Assembly: GCF_029945685.1 (NCBI RefSeq)
Contig: NZ_JAQSDA010000024.1
Coordinates: 22,477-86,476 of the forward strand
DNA length: 64,000 bases
Origin: Polaromonas sp.
GTDB lineage: Bacteria; Pseudomonadota; Gammaproteobacteria; Burkholderiales; Burkholderiaceae_C
Direction of reading: 5' to 3'
The notes below the pieces were generated by a model. That model was not told where the DNA came from and did no database searches. It saw only the letters and a list, made by a program, of their open reading frames with translations. Positions 7,668 to 16,812 of this stretch are shown here, in pieces. A program made the position numbers and the translations under genes. Position 1 is the first letter of the stretch, and each line of letters begins with the position of its first letter.

Positions 7668-8279
7668 TTAACCGCGGCCGTTGCGGCGGTCGTTGCGCAT
7701 CATGCGATCGACGTCCTTGCGCAGCGCAGTCAGTTCGTTACGCAGCTGGCGGCGCTCCTGCGGCGTCACGACGCCGTCGGCCTTGAAGGCGACCTCATGG
7801 CGCTCGATGGTGCGCTCACGGTTGTGCAGCCTGCCCGCTTCCCGCCGGGTAATGCGGCCGGAGCGCACACCTTCGTCGATACGCTGGCTGATCTTGTACT
7901 CCTGCCTGTCGATGCCGTTGGTATTGCCAGCGACGGGGGGCGCGTTGTACACGTTGTTGGCCATCATGCGTTCCACGTCGGCGCCCAGGGCGCCCAGGTC
8001 GGCGCGCAGCTGCTGGCGTTCCTGCGGGTTGGTGCTGCCATTGGCCTTGTAGCGCATTTCACGGGCTTCGATCTCGCGGTCGCGCCGGTACAGCGCCTGC
8101 GCCTCCGAAGGCGTGATGTGGCCGGACGCCAGGCCCTGCTGGATGCGGGCGCTGATCGCCTGCTGCGACTGGTCAATGCCGGGGGTGTTGTTGTTGCCTT
8201 GTGCCATCGCCGGGGCCATGCCCAGACCGGCAAACAAGGCGGATGCCAACAAGGAAGCGGTCAACAGTTTCGATTTCAT
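7668..8279 (-). CDS. Secreted protein of two tandem 75-residue repeats, unknown function
   Basis: 203 residues with a clear signal peptide (cleavage near AMA-Q, residue 26). The mature protein is almost entirely two copies of one module, residues 34-108 and 122-196, each starting GID and containing ISxRIxxGxxSGxIT, a charged RxREIExxE helix, a TPQER turn and a final DVxRMM(A/R)N. The KADGVVTPQER segment resembles a degenerate EF-hand-like turn. Predicted fully helical and periplasmic. I do not recognise a named family; the layout recalls other small helical stress-related envelope proteins, but that is only an impression. Confidence 0.75.
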   Translation of the reverse strand: MKSKLLTASLLASALFAGLGMAPAMAQGNNNTPGIDQSQQAISARIQQGLASGHITPSEAQALYRRDREIEAREMRYKANGSTNPQERQQLRADLGALGADVERMMANNVYNAPPVAGNTNGIDRQEYKISQRIDEGVRSGRITRREAGRLHNRERTIERHEVAFKADGVVTPQERRQLRNELTALRKDVDRMMRNDRRNGRG

Positions 8280-8630
8280 GGGGTTCTCCTGCGATGCGGA
8301 TGAAAAGCCAGCAGCCCGTCAGGCCGCTTGCGGTGGCTGGAAGGGTTTCCAGGGTCGGCAAATGGCGGTGGGGAGCTGCTCCTGAAGCACTGCTTTTTGG
8401 AAGGCATGTGGGTGATTCAGTGAGGCGATTGTTGTCCTGACCTTGTGAAGGCCGTGTAGGCAAAACGGAGATTTACCAGGGATTTACCGCGCGACTGCAG
8501 TGGTATCCAGATGCGCGTGAGGACCGGCGCGCTGGTACAGGTCGGGCGTCCGACCTTCGCAACGCGGTACACCCGTGCCAACATGGGCACGATTCATGTA
8601 AGAAAAGCCAGCCCGGTACGACCCATTTTC
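8280..8630. other. Intergenic region, divergent promoters
   Basis: About 350 bases between two divergently transcribed secreted-protein genes. It must carry both promoters. I see no tRNA, no strong hairpin and no convincing small gene; an in-frame extension of the right-hand gene begins at 8511 but has no ribosome site or family match. Confidence 0.4.
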
Positions 8631-9617
8631 ATGACATCCACCTCCCTGGGCCAGGCCCGGCTCCCTCGCCTGCTGCGCCGCGGCGTACCCCTGTTGCTGG
8701 CCTCATGGGCGTTGGCCGGCACGTCCTCGGCGATGGAACTCCGGGTGCAAGCGTCGTCAGCCCAGTGTGGCGTTCATGCGCCGGCCCCGCCTGCGCCGCC
8801 CGCAGCGGCCGGGCAACGCCTGCCGCAAAGCCAGGCCGTGCAGGGGCACAAAGACATTCTGTGGGCCTGGCTGGGCTCGCCCACCGCACGCTACCCGCAC
8901 GCGGCGCTGGGTTCACCGGTCCACGCGGCCAGCCTGCATGTGCTGGTGTCCGGTGCATCAGGCGCCGTGCAAGAGCTGGTGTATCACCTGCCGCTGCACC
9001 GGGTGTTTGAAGACCGGGTGCCCCGGCTCGCCGATATGGATGCGGACGGACGCGATGAAATCATTCTTGTCGAAGCCGATGCGCTGCGCGGCGCAGCGTT
9101 GGTGGTGTTTGGGCTGCGCGCCAGCCCGCAGCCCCGTACCGGCAGGGATGTGGATTCGGTCCGGACCTTGTCCGAAGTGGCCCGCAGCCCCTATGCCGGC
9201 GCCACCTTCCGCTGGCTCAATCCGGTGGGCGTTGCCGACTTTGACGGCGACGGCAAGCCTGACATTGCCAGCGTGACCACGCCCCACGTGGGCGGCGTGC
9301 TCACGCTGTACCACTTTCGCCCGCCCCGGCTCGAGGCCTACGCCAGGGCAATGGATGTCTCCAACCACCGCATGGGCGCGCTGGAGCAGCAACTGGCGGT
9401 GACGGTTGAACAGCCTGGTAGCCGGCCCGCGATCGTGGTGCCGGACATGCAGCTTGCGGCCTTGCATGCGCTGCGCTGGGACGCGCCGGGACAATGGACA
9501 GAGCTTGCCGACCTTAAGCCACTGCCGGCACGCGTCGAACGGCTGACCCCTTTGGCCGGCGGCGGCTGCCTGCTGCTGGCTGACGCCTCGTGGTGGCGCG
9601 TGACGCTGATACCCTAG
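8631..9617 (+). CDS. Secreted FG-GAP/VCBS repeat protein
   Basis: 328 residues. The ATG at 8631 begins a signal peptide (RRGVPLLLASWALAGTSSA). At least two FG-GAP-type calcium-binding repeats are visible: LADMDADGRDEIILVEA and VADFDGDGKPDIASV, both with DxDxDG loops as in integrin-like beta-propeller blades. Likely an exported or surface beta-propeller fragment. Function is unknown; no protease or adhesion domain is fused to it. Confidence 0.72.
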   Translation: MTSTSLGQARLPRLLRRGVPLLLASWALAGTSSAMELRVQASSAQCGVHAPAPPAPPAAAGQRLPQSQAVQGHKDILWAWLGSPTARYPHAALGSPVHAASLHVLVSGASGAVQELVYHLPLHRVFEDRVPRLADMDADGRDEIILVEADALRGAALVVFGLRASPQPRTGRDVDSVRTLSEVARSPYAGATFRWLNPVGVADFDGDGKPDIASVTTPHVGGVLTLYHFRPPRLEAYARAMDVSNHRMGALEQQLAVTVEQPGSRPAIVVPDMQLAALHALRWDAPGQWTELADLKPLPARVERLTPLAGGGCLLLADASWWRVTLIP

Positions 9618-9636
9618 GGGCCGGCGACCCTCGCCC

Positions 9637-10227
9637 TCACCCGTGTTTGCCCGCCGTCCAGCCTTGGGCGCCCAAGGCCTGCGTGGCCACGCCCTCAGGG
9701 CTGGCTTCGAGCGGCGTGGCCATGGTGTCGTTCCAGCGGTTCAGGAAAGCAAACATGGCCACCACGCCCAGGATTTCGGTGATTTCGGTGTCGCTCCAGT
9801 GCTGCTGCAGCTGTGCAAACTGTTCGTCGGTCACCGCGTTGGGCTGGCTGGCCGCGGCCAGGGCAAAGTCCAGGGCCAGGCGTTCGCGCTCGCTGTAATG
9901 CGGGCTGCTGGCATAGGTCCAGACGTCGGCGAGCTTGGCTTCACTGATGCCGAAGTTTTTGGCGCCCAGCAGGGTGTGGGCCTGGCAATACAGGCAGCCC
10001 GCCACCTTGCTCACCACATGGCCGATCAGCCGGCGAAAACCCAGGTCCACCTCGCCTTCGGGGTCCATCACCGCACCGTTGAGCTGCGCCAGCGCCTGCA
10101 CAAGTTTGGGCTTGCGTTGCATGGTCAGCACGCTGTTGGGGGTGAACCCCAGCGTGGTCAGGAAGAAGTCGAAATGCGGCTGGAGCGCCGGCGTGGTGTC
10201 GGGAGGCAGGGGGGCAAGGCGTGGCAT
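9637..10227 (-). CDS. Carboxymuconolactone decarboxylase family protein (AhpD-like)
   Basis: 196 residues, all-helical AhpD-like fold. The core motif GCLYCQAHT carries the redox pair Cys78 and Cys81 plus His84, the arrangement used by AhpD-type peroxidase-coupled reductants rather than by true decarboxylases. HYSERERLALDFALAAAS and EILGVVAMFAFLNRWND are family hallmarks. It lies 36 bp downstream of the DHH phosphoesterase gene on the same strand and may be co-transcribed with it. Confidence 0.87.
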   Translation of the reverse strand: MPRLAPLPPDTTPALQPHFDFFLTTLGFTPNSVLTMQRKPKLVQALAQLNGAVMDPEGEVDLGFRRLIGHVVSKVAGCLYCQAHTLLGAKNFGISEAKLADVWTYASSPHYSERERLALDFALAAASQPNAVTDEQFAQLQQHWSDTEITEILGVVAMFAFLNRWNDTMATPLEASPEGVATQALGAQGWTAGKHG

Positions 10228-10263
10228 GGGCGGGGGTGTCCGTTGATGAGGTTGGTTGAGGGC

Positions 10264-11205
10264 TTACCGGGCTTCGGGGTCCGGCACCGCGGCCGCGTCA
10301 AACACGCCGCTGAGCAGTTCGGGCAGGCGCGCGGTGCCCATCTTGAAGCCGCAGGCCTGCGCGTGGCCGCCGCCGCCCATGCTTTCGGCCAGCGCGATGC
10401 AGTCGAAGCCGCGTTGCGAGCGCAAGCCGGCCTTGACCACGCCGCCCGGGGCCACCGTCCACATCAGGGCAAAGGTGCCGCTTTGTTTTGAAAGCAGGTC
10501 GCCCACCAGGCTGTGAAACACGCCGGGCGCGTTGACCATCAGGCCCTGCTGGCCGTTGAAGACGACCGGCTGCGCGTTCTCGGCGATGCCGGCCGCGAGC
10601 TTGCTGAATTTTTCGTCCATGGCCTGGCCGCGCGCCATGAAGGCCGCCACCTGTTCGGGACTGAACGCAGCGATCGCCGCCCAGCGCGCAAAGTCGTGGG
10701 GTTCCATGTCGAGCGCCGCCAGAAAGGCAGGGCTCTCGGGGTGGCGCCAGACCCAGATGTCGCGGTCCTCGATGAAACGGACAAGGTCCGGCAAGGGGGT
10801 GGCGGGATGAAAAAACTCCCAGGCCAGGCGGGCCCCGCATTTGTCCATGTCGAAATGCACCACACCGCAACGGCAGGCAAAACCCGTGAGTTTTTCTGCG
10901 GCGCTTTTGTGGTGATCCAGCATCACGAGTTTGGCGGCGCGTTCTTCGATGCCGCGCAGGATGTCTGCAGAAAACGAAAAATCGAGGATGTACACCGCGC
11001 GCCCGGCCAGCGCCGGCAGGTCATCGACCGATCGGGTGTCGCCGTGGTCCAGCCCCACCAGTTCGGCCCGGCCTTCGTAATACAGCCAGGCGGCCAGGGC
11101 CGCGGCAAAGCCGTCCGGACAACCACGGCCGTGGTACAGGATCAGGGGCTGCGGGTCGTTTTTGTCAGGCGCAACCAGCAGTTGCAGGGGAAGTATGGTT
11201 TTCAT
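10264..11205 (-). CDS. DHH/DHHA1 family phosphoesterase
   Basis: 313 residues starting at the ATG at 11205; the frame is open further upstream but that part overlaps the next gene. Visible motifs: YHGRGCPDGFAAALAA (the first metal-binding aspartate), LDHHKS (the DHH motif) and the C-terminal GGGGHAQACGF of DHHA1 domains, which bind the nucleotide base. The family includes oligoribonucleases and cyclic-dinucleotide or linear pNpN hydrolases, so a role in RNA-fragment or second-messenger turnover is plausible but not proven. Confidence 0.85.
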   Translation of the reverse strand: MKTILPLQLLVAPDKNDPQPLILYHGRGCPDGFAAALAAWLYYEGRAELVGLDHGDTRSVDDLPALAGRAVYILDFSFSADILRGIEERAAKLVMLDHHKSAAEKLTGFACRCGVVHFDMDKCGARLAWEFFHPATPLPDLVRFIEDRDIWVWRHPESPAFLAALDMEPHDFARWAAIAAFSPEQVAAFMARGQAMDEKFSKLAAGIAENAQPVVFNGQQGLMVNAPGVFHSLVGDLLSKQSGTFALMWTVAPGGVVKAGLRSQRGFDCIALAESMGGGGHAQACGFKMGTARLPELLSGVFDAAAVPDPEAR

Positions 11206-11249
11206 GGCCTCCCGATTGTCGCCCGACGGCGGCTCGGGCTCCCCGGGGA

Positions 11250-11645
11250 TCAGTCCTGGGGCGCCGGGGCGTGCGGTGGCCGGCGGCTGGCGGCTTCTTC
11301 GGCGCTTTCCATGTGCTCGTTCGGCCGGTCGGTGTGCGACACCCAGAGACCGTCGGCCACATACCCGGGACCTTTCATGATCATCACGATGACACAACCA
11401 AAAGCCACCGTGACCACCATGGACCAGTGAAACAGGATGGCGCCCAGCACCATGTAGCCCACCATCTGCTCCCAACGGGCCTGGGCGGCCCCGGCGGCGG
11501 GATCGTTGAACAGGTACACCAGCCCCAGGACCAGCAGGGGCAGCAGCGTGCCCACCGCGGCAATCAAGGGCAGCTTGCGCCACAGCGTCCATTCCAGGCC
11601 GCTGGCGGCGCGCCGGGAGTTCGGGAGTTTTTTCAACCAGTTCAT
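11250..11645 (-). CDS. Small two-helix membrane protein, unknown
   Basis: 131 residues with two strong membrane segments (about 27-47 and 63-90) and hydrophilic ends; the C-terminal tail is rich in Pro, Ala and Glu. No recognisable domain. It lies 44 bp upstream of the DHH phosphoesterase gene on the same strand and may share its transcript. Confidence 0.65.
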   Translation of the reverse strand: MNWLKKLPNSRRAASGLEWTLWRKLPLIAAVGTLLPLLVLGLVYLFNDPAAGAAQARWEQMVGYMVLGAILFHWSMVVTVAFGCVIVMIMKGPGYVADGLWVSHTDRPNEHMESAEEAASRRPPHAPAPQD

Positions 11646-11924
11646 CGGGGGTCCGGCAGGTCAGGGAAAGTTTGTTGCACGATGTCCAGTATTCCACGTG
11701 GGCGGGCGCCCCGTCATGACATGGATCAGGGAGCGCGGCAGACGGTCAGCACCGAAGTTTTTGTTGTAGCCCAGCTTGTCCGTCCCCGCCGCAGCGTGAA
11801 GCTTTGCCCATGTTGATGTTGTGGGGGACGGCTGCCTCACCGCCGGGACGGGAACCAATCCGCGCCGGCCCGCTCCATCGTGCAGGCCTTTGCGCGCTTG
11901 GCCGCAAAGCTCCGAAGGAAGCCC

Positions 11925-12392
11925 ATGCTCAGAACCCTCAAAGACCTCATTGACACATTCACGACGCCCGCCCAGGCGCAGTCCCCCCGCGAGCGCGAAC
12001 ATGCGCTGCAACTGGGCACCGCCGTGCTGCTGGTGGAGGTCATGCGCGCCGACCCCACCATCACGGCCGCCGAAAGGGCCACCGTGCTGGACACGCTGCG
12101 CGGAAAATTTTCGCTCGCCGACGACGAGCTGGCCCGCCTGCTGGAACTGGCGGAGGACACGGCCAGAACCAGCCACGACTACCACCGCTTCACCTCCGCC
12201 ATGAACGAGCACTTCACGCAGGCGCAGAAGATTCACATGGTGGAAACCATGTGGCAGGTCGCGTATTCGGACGCCCATCTCGACGCGCACGAAAACCACC
12301 TGATCAGCAAGATTGCCGGCCTGCTGCATGTCACGCACGGCGAATACATAGGCGCCAAGATGCGCGCCAGGGAAGCCGCCGGCCCGGCCTGA
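11925..12392 (+). CDS. TerB-like (tellurite resistance family) protein, intact copy
   Basis: 155 residues. The helical TerB-like fold (COG4103 type) is seen in VEVMRADPTITAAERATVLDTL and VETMWQVAYSDAHLDAHE, which carry the acidic residues that bind metal in TerB. The ATG at 11925 follows a GAAGGAA site; the open frame upstream adds 15 residues. TerB-type proteins are associated with stress and tellurite response, but isolated homologues like this one have no assigned role. A broken second copy of its 3' half lies 4.4 kb away at 16813-17049. Confidence 0.8.
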   Translation: MLRTLKDLIDTFTTPAQAQSPREREHALQLGTAVLLVEVMRADPTITAAERATVLDTLRGKFSLADDELARLLELAEDTARTSHDYHRFTSAMNEHFTQAQKIHMVETMWQVAYSDAHLDAHENHLISKIAGLLHVTHGEYIGAKMRAREAAGPA

Positions 12393-12420
12393 ACGCGGGC
12401 AGACGCCTGATACGCTACGG

Positions 12421-12469
12421 TATTCATAGCTGCTCGCGCCCGTTCCAAAAGGGCTACAGGCACTTTTTA
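12421..12469 (+). repeat. Dispersed intergenic repeat, copy B
   Basis: TATTCATAGCTGCTCGCGCC, then a GGGCTACAGG segment and a T-run. It sits directly after the intact TerB-like gene. The broken TerB copy at 17 kb is followed by the same kind of element, so the duplication includes the repeat. Confidence 0.65.
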
Positions 12470-12489
12470 CATACTCCGGCCAGCCCGTG

Positions 12490-12879
12490 TCAGTGCGTTG
12501 GTTTCAATCCACGCAGCGCCACGATGGCCACCAACCCCCAGAACAGCAGCCTGAGCGCCAGCGCACCCACCGTGCGTGTTTCATAGGCACCCCCACCCGC
12601 AACATGCGCGGCAAAAGCGCCCGCCACGAGAGCGGTAACCAGCGCCAGCAGGCTGGCCGCCCGGGCGGCCCAGCGACGCCCCCGCCACAGCCCGACGCCG
12701 CTGAACACATAGGCAAAGCCGGCGAGAAAATTGAACCACAACACGAAGTCCACGGCGTTGCCAACGGCGGCGCGCGCTTCGGTGCCGCCAAACAGCGCAC
12801 GCCCGCCACTGAAGACCGTGAGTACACCAAAAGCGATGGCCACGGCGGCGAGGGTCCTGAGGAGTCGGGAAGTGTTCAT
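12490..12879 (-). CDS. Small integral membrane protein, unknown
   Basis: 129 residues with about four hydrophobic helices (10-30, 45-66, 72-92, 103-122). The ATG at 12879 with an AAGGAT site is preferred over the longer frame. No family recognised. It lies 41 bp after the ABC ATPase gene on the same strand and may be the last gene of that export operon. Confidence 0.65.
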   Translation of the reverse strand: MNTSRLLRTLAAVAIAFGVLTVFSGGRALFGGTEARAAVGNAVDFVLWFNFLAGFAYVFSGVGLWRGRRWAARAASLLALVTALVAGAFAAHVAGGGAYETRTVGALALRLLFWGLVAIVALRGLKPTH

Positions 12880-12920
12880 GCAAGATCCTTTCATGCGTCC
12901 GGCGCGCGCCCATCCAGTCA

Positions 12921-13646
12921 TCAAAAGCTCAGCCCCTGGCCGGCTTCTTCAATCGTCTGGCCATCACGGATGTGATAGATGCGCTTGAACGTGGGAATGA
13001 TTTTTTCGTCGTGGGTCACCACGATGATCGCGGTCTGGGCCTGCCGGGCCATCTGGTTGAGGATGCGCATGACGGCGAGCGCCCGTTCACTGTCCAGCGG
13101 GGCGGTGGGTTCATCGGCCAGGATCACGGGCGGACGATTCGCCAACGCCCGCGCAATCGATACGCGCTGCTGCTCACCGCCCGACAGTTGCGAAGGCTCG
13201 GCCCTGGCACGGTGGGCCACATCCAGCGCGGTCAGCAGTTCCAGCGCCCGGGCCCTGGCCTGGGCATTGGATACGCCGGCCAGCATGGGCAGCAGGGCCA
13301 CGTTGTCGGTGATGTCCAGAAAGGGAATCAGGTACGGTGCCTGAAACACAAAACCGATGCGGTCGCGCCGCAGGGCACGCAGGTCGGAGGTGGTCCAGCC
13401 ATTGTCGTAAATCACATCGTTGCCCAGCGTCATCCGCCCCGACGTGGGTTCAATGATGGCACCCAGGCATTTGAGCAGCGTGCTTTTGCCCGAGCCCGAG
13501 GGGCCCACCAGTCCCACGACCTCGCCGGAGCCCACGGTCATGTTGACGTTCCTGAGTGCCGCGACGGCGGTGTCGCCCTGCCCATACACCTTGCGCAGGC
13601 CTTCAATGCGGATGCCGCCGGCGCTTGCCGGAGTTGTCGGGGTCAT
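12921..13646 (-). CDS. ABC transporter ATP-binding protein (LolD/MacB type)
   Basis: 241 residues, one nucleotide-binding domain. Walker A GPSGSGKST at 48-56, Q-loop FQAPYLIP near 101, signature LSGGEQQR at 154-161, Walker B VILADEP at 174-180 and the switch histidine in VVTHDE. The sequence is of the MacB/LolD class, which powers mechanotransmission across the envelope rather than substrate import. ATGA overlap with the FtsX-like permease gene shows translational coupling. With the permease and the HlyD-type adaptor it forms a tripartite export machine. Confidence 0.92.
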   Translation of the reverse strand: MTPTTPASAGGIRIEGLRKVYGQGDTAVAALRNVNMTVGSGEVVGLVGPSGSGKSTLLKCLGAIIEPTSGRMTLGNDVIYDNGWTTSDLRALRRDRIGFVFQAPYLIPFLDITDNVALLPMLAGVSNAQARARALELLTALDVAHRARAEPSQLSGGEQQRVSIARALANRPPVILADEPTAPLDSERALAVMRILNQMARQAQTAIIVVTHDEKIIPTFKRIYHIRDGQTIEEAGQGLSF

Positions 13647-14836
13647 CCGATCGCCTCTGCGGGATCGACCTTGAGTGCTGCGCGGATGGCCAGGGTGCTG
13701 GCCAGCGCACAGATCAGCAGCGTGCCGCCCAGCCCCATCATGGCATCCTGGGTCAGCAGCAGCACGAACTTGGGAAACACCGGCGCCCAGAGGGTGGCGC
13801 TCACCTTGCCGACGACAAAACCAATCAGCCCCAGGCCCAGCGCCTGCTGCAGGATCATGCTGGCGATCGTCAGGTTGCGCGTGCCGATGAGCTTGAGCAC
13901 CGCGATCTCGCGGATCTTGCCCAGCGTCATGGTGTAGATGATGAAGGCCACGATGGCTGCACTGACCACCGCCAGAATCACCAGGAACATGCCGATCTGC
14001 CTGGCCGAAGTGGCAATCAGCTTGGCGACCAGAATTTCCTCCATGCCGTCCCGCGTGAACACCTCCAGGTGCTTCCAGCGCCGAATCGGGTCGGCCACCT
14101 GCCCGGCCTCGAACCCGGGTGCCAGCTGCACCAGCACGGCATTGACGTTGTGGCTGCTGGTCTGCAGCGCCTGCACCGCATCAAGCAGGCCCGGCACGCC
14201 GGGGCGGTTGAAGGCCGGGTTGGTGGCGGTTCGGGTGCGGTCGTTGACGATGGCGTCGTTGTCTTTCAGGAACTGCGCCTCCTGGGCGTCCTTGAGCGGG
14301 ATGAACACCATCGGGTCGCCGCCTGAGGACACCATGCGTTGCGTCAGTCCCACCACGGTGTAGTCGTGGCGGCGGATGCGGATGCGCTCGCCCAGGGCAA
14401 AGCCGGTTTTCACATCGGCCACGGCTTCGTAATGGCTGCGTGTGAGCTGGCGGCCCGCCACCAGGTGGCCCGGCTCGCCTGGCTGGCCGGATTCCATCCC
14501 GACCACCATGGCGCGGATGTCGTCGCCGTCATGGCTTTGCACCTGCATGGTGAAGTAGGTCACGTTGGCCGCCTGTGCCACACCGGGCATGCCGCGCACG
14601 CTGCGCACCACATCGTCTTTCAGGCTCGACGATTCGGCATACGGCCCCTGCGTGTCCTTTTGAACCACCCACAGGTCGGCCCGGCTGTTGGTCAGCAGGG
14701 CTTGTGCGTCATCGACCATGCCGCGGTAGACACCGGCCATGGTCAGCGTCACGCCGATCAGCAGGCCCAGGCCCAGACCCGTGAGCACAAACTTGCCCCA
14801 GCTGTGCGCAATGTCGCGCCCGGCCAGACTGATCAC
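13643..14836 (-). CDS. FtsX-like ABC permease (MacB/DevC type)
   Basis: 397 residues with the four-helix FtsX layout: one helix near the N-terminus (18-40), a large periplasmic domain (about 45-270) and three helices at the C-terminus (about 275-390). It ends in DPAEAIG, a common end of this family. Unlike MacB the ATPase is a separate polypeptide, as in DevABC-type exporters. Start and stop both overlap the neighbouring genes, so the order adaptor, permease, ATPase is one operon. Confidence 0.9.
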   Translation of the reverse strand: MISLAGRDIAHSWGKFVLTGLGLGLLIGVTLTMAGVYRGMVDDAQALLTNSRADLWVVQKDTQGPYAESSSLKDDVVRSVRGMPGVAQAANVTYFTMQVQSHDGDDIRAMVVGMESGQPGEPGHLVAGRQLTRSHYEAVADVKTGFALGERIRIRRHDYTVVGLTQRMVSSGGDPMVFIPLKDAQEAQFLKDNDAIVNDRTRTATNPAFNRPGVPGLLDAVQALQTSSHNVNAVLVQLAPGFEAGQVADPIRRWKHLEVFTRDGMEEILVAKLIATSARQIGMFLVILAVVSAAIVAFIIYTMTLGKIREIAVLKLIGTRNLTIASMILQQALGLGLIGFVVGKVSATLWAPVFPKFVLLLTQDAMMGLGGTLLICALASTLAIRAALKVDPAEAIG

Positions 14837-16050
14837 GGGGCGCCCCCTTTGCGTCCGTCCTTGATCAACGTGTCGACCACCTGCACGCGGGCGCCGGCGG
14901 TGAGGGCCTTCTGGCTGTACACCACCACCTCGTCACCGGCTGTGAGGCCGGCCATCACCTGCACCTGGCCATCCAGACTGCGGACGCCCAGCCGCACCGG
15001 CGCAAACACCGGCTTGCCATGCTCGATGCGCCAGACGCCGGTTTCACCCTGGCGATGCTGGATGCTGGCACTGGGCACCAGCAGTGAAGAATCTGTTTCA
15101 GGCAGCTGCAGCGTGACTTCGGCCAGTTCACCAACGGAGGCACCCATCGCGCTGGCAGTCGGCGCCTGCGCAAAGGCCACCTGGGCGATACGCTCCTCGG
15201 TCACGCTGTCGGCCAGCAGTTCCACGCGCGCGACCTGCCCCGGCACGGGCGCACCCGGGTGCGAACGCAGCACGATGCTCGCGGTCAAGCCCGGCGCGAG
15301 ACCGGCCGAACGCCCCTGGTCCACCCGCAGTTTCACCCACAGGGTGGACGGGTCGATCAGGCGCAGCACAGGCTGGCCGGCCACCACGGTGGTGCCGGCT
15401 TCGGCGTCGCGGCTGGTCACCACCCCATCGGCCAGGGCCAGCAGACGGACGTTGCCGCGTTGCTGCTGCAGGCCGGCGCGCTCGGCCTTCTGGCGGGCCA
15501 CGTCCTGGCCAGCGCCGGCCAGATTGGCCTGGGCAGTCTGCAGCGCAGCGTCGGCGGACGCTTTTTCCTGCATGCGGGATTCGAGCGCAGCGGCACTGAT
15601 GAAATTTTGCGCGGCCAGCTCCTGGTTGCGTCTGGCATTGATGGCGGCCAGTTCCCGCCGCGCCGCAGCGTCCTTCACCTGGGCCTGCGCCGCTGCCTGC
15701 GTGCTGCCCGCGCGGGCCAGTGAGGCATCCAGGGCCGCGAGGCGCTGGTCTAGATCCACCGGGTCCATGTCGGCCAGCAACTGCCCGGCCTTGACCGTGT
15801 CGCCCACGTCCACCCGGACAGTCAGCACCCGTCCCGCCGTCGTGGGGCCAACCATCCAGCTGCGCCGCGCTTCCACGGTGCCGATGCCAAAAATCGCGGG
15901 TGCCAGACGCCCCTCCTGCACCCGCGTGACCGTGATGCGGGTGGCCGCGAGCGGGCCGGTGCGCAGCGCCACCCAGGCCAGCACACCCACCAGCACCAGG
16001 ACCAGGGCGCCCAGCGTGATGCGGCGTGAAAACGGACGTCTGCTTTTCAT
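14833..16050 (-). CDS. HlyD/RND-type periplasmic adaptor subunit of the ABC exporter
   Basis: 405 residues. N-terminal signal anchor (RITLGALVLVLVGVLAWVAL), lipoyl-like halves, and a long alpha-helical hairpin (about 105-205, rich in Ala, Gln and Glu) that would reach an outer-membrane channel. The channel gene is not in this operon, so a shared TolC-like protein is presumed. It lies between the TetR regulator (4 bp overlap) and the permease (4 bp overlap). Confidence 0.9.
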   Translation of the reverse strand: MKSRRPFSRRITLGALVLVLVGVLAWVALRTGPLAATRITVTRVQEGRLAPAIFGIGTVEARRSWMVGPTTAGRVLTVRVDVGDTVKAGQLLADMDPVDLDQRLAALDASLARAGSTQAAAQAQVKDAAARRELAAINARRNQELAAQNFISAAALESRMQEKASADAALQTAQANLAGAGQDVARQKAERAGLQQQRGNVRLLALADGVVTSRDAEAGTTVVAGQPVLRLIDPSTLWVKLRVDQGRSAGLAPGLTASIVLRSHPGAPVPGQVARVELLADSVTEERIAQVAFAQAPTASAMGASVGELAEVTLQLPETDSSLLVPSASIQHRQGETGVWRIEHGKPVFAPVRLGVRSLDGQVQVMAGLTAGDEVVVYSQKALTAGARVQVVDTLIKDGRKGGAP

Positions 16051-16724
16051 GAGTTTTCCTTCAAGGCGGGGGCGTGCCTGTCTGCCGCCGCTGTCCGGCC
16101 TCTTCCGGCGGCGAGCCCGCGCAGGTAAATCGTGAGCACCCCGCGAGCATGCGTGGTCACGGCGCGGACGTCGCCACTGAGCAACGACTGCATGACCAGG
16201 CCCTGCACCGAACCGATGAACAAGACGGCGGCGGCCTGCAGGTCCGTGCCCGGCGCCAGCAAGCGCTGGTGCTGCGCCTGCTGCAGCACACCCATGAGCA
16301 AGCTCCGGTATTTCTGCATCAGGCTGCGCACGCGGGCCTTGAGTGCGGTGTCCTGCGCGTGCTGCAGTTCCTGAAAGATGAGCCGGGGAACGCCGGGATG
16401 GGCCACCACAAAGTCCACATGCGCCATGAACACCGCCTGCAACGCTGCCATCGGGGTGGGCGCCGCGCCAGCGGCGGTTTCCAGCCGGGCCATCAGCGTG
16501 TCGGAAGCCCCGTCCAGCACGGCCAGCCAGATGGCCTCCTTGCTGGCAAAGTGCCGGAACACCGCGCCCTGGCTGATGCCCACAGCCTGGGCCAGGTCGC
16601 CCGTGGTGATGTCAGCCGGGCTGCGCTGCGCGGCCAGTTGCAGGGCGGCCTCCACCAGGCCGGCCTGGCGGACTTCAGTGGCCTGTTTGATGCGCTTGCC
16701 GGTTGTTTCTGCAGTCATGGGCAT
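16047..16724 (-). CDS. TetR/AcrR family repressor of the ABC export operon
   Basis: 225 residues. N-terminal helix-turn-helix (about 20-65) with GDLAQAVGISQGAVFRHFASKEAIW, typical of TetR. The C-terminal ligand-binding half is unassigned. It is the first gene of the operon and its start codon lies two bases from a perfect 20-bp palindrome (16727-16746), so it almost certainly represses itself and the exporter. The operon's substrate is presumably also the inducer. Confidence 0.92.
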   Translation of the reverse strand: MPMTAETTGKRIKQATEVRQAGLVEAALQLAAQRSPADITTGDLAQAVGISQGAVFRHFASKEAIWLAVLDGASDTLMARLETAAGAAPTPMAALQAVFMAHVDFVVAHPGVPRLIFQELQHAQDTALKARVRSLMQKYRSLLMGVLQQAQHQRLLAPGTDLQAAAVLFIGSVQGLVMQSLLSGDVRAVTTHARGVLTIYLRGLAAGRGRTAAADRHAPALKENS

Positions 16725-16726
16725 TC

Positions 16727-16746
16727 AAGTAATTAATCAATTACTT
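16727..16746. promoter_or_regulatory. TetR operator palindrome
   Basis: AAGTAATTAATCAATTACTT is a perfect inverted repeat with 8-base arms and a 4-base centre, strikingly AT-rich against its surroundings and immediately upstream of the TetR start codon. Its size and position fit an autoregulatory site for the repressor of the export operon. Confidence 0.75.
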
Positions 16747-16812
16747 TGATTATGGCTTCAGCCCTGTTGCCGCGCAGGCATGAATCCGACCGAACTTTGA
16801 TCAAGCTCAAAC

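Noticed and set aside
14339..16135. 598-residue plus-strand frame opposite the permease and adaptor
   Set aside because: Low-complexity Arg/Ser/Ala composition and total overlap with conserved export genes.
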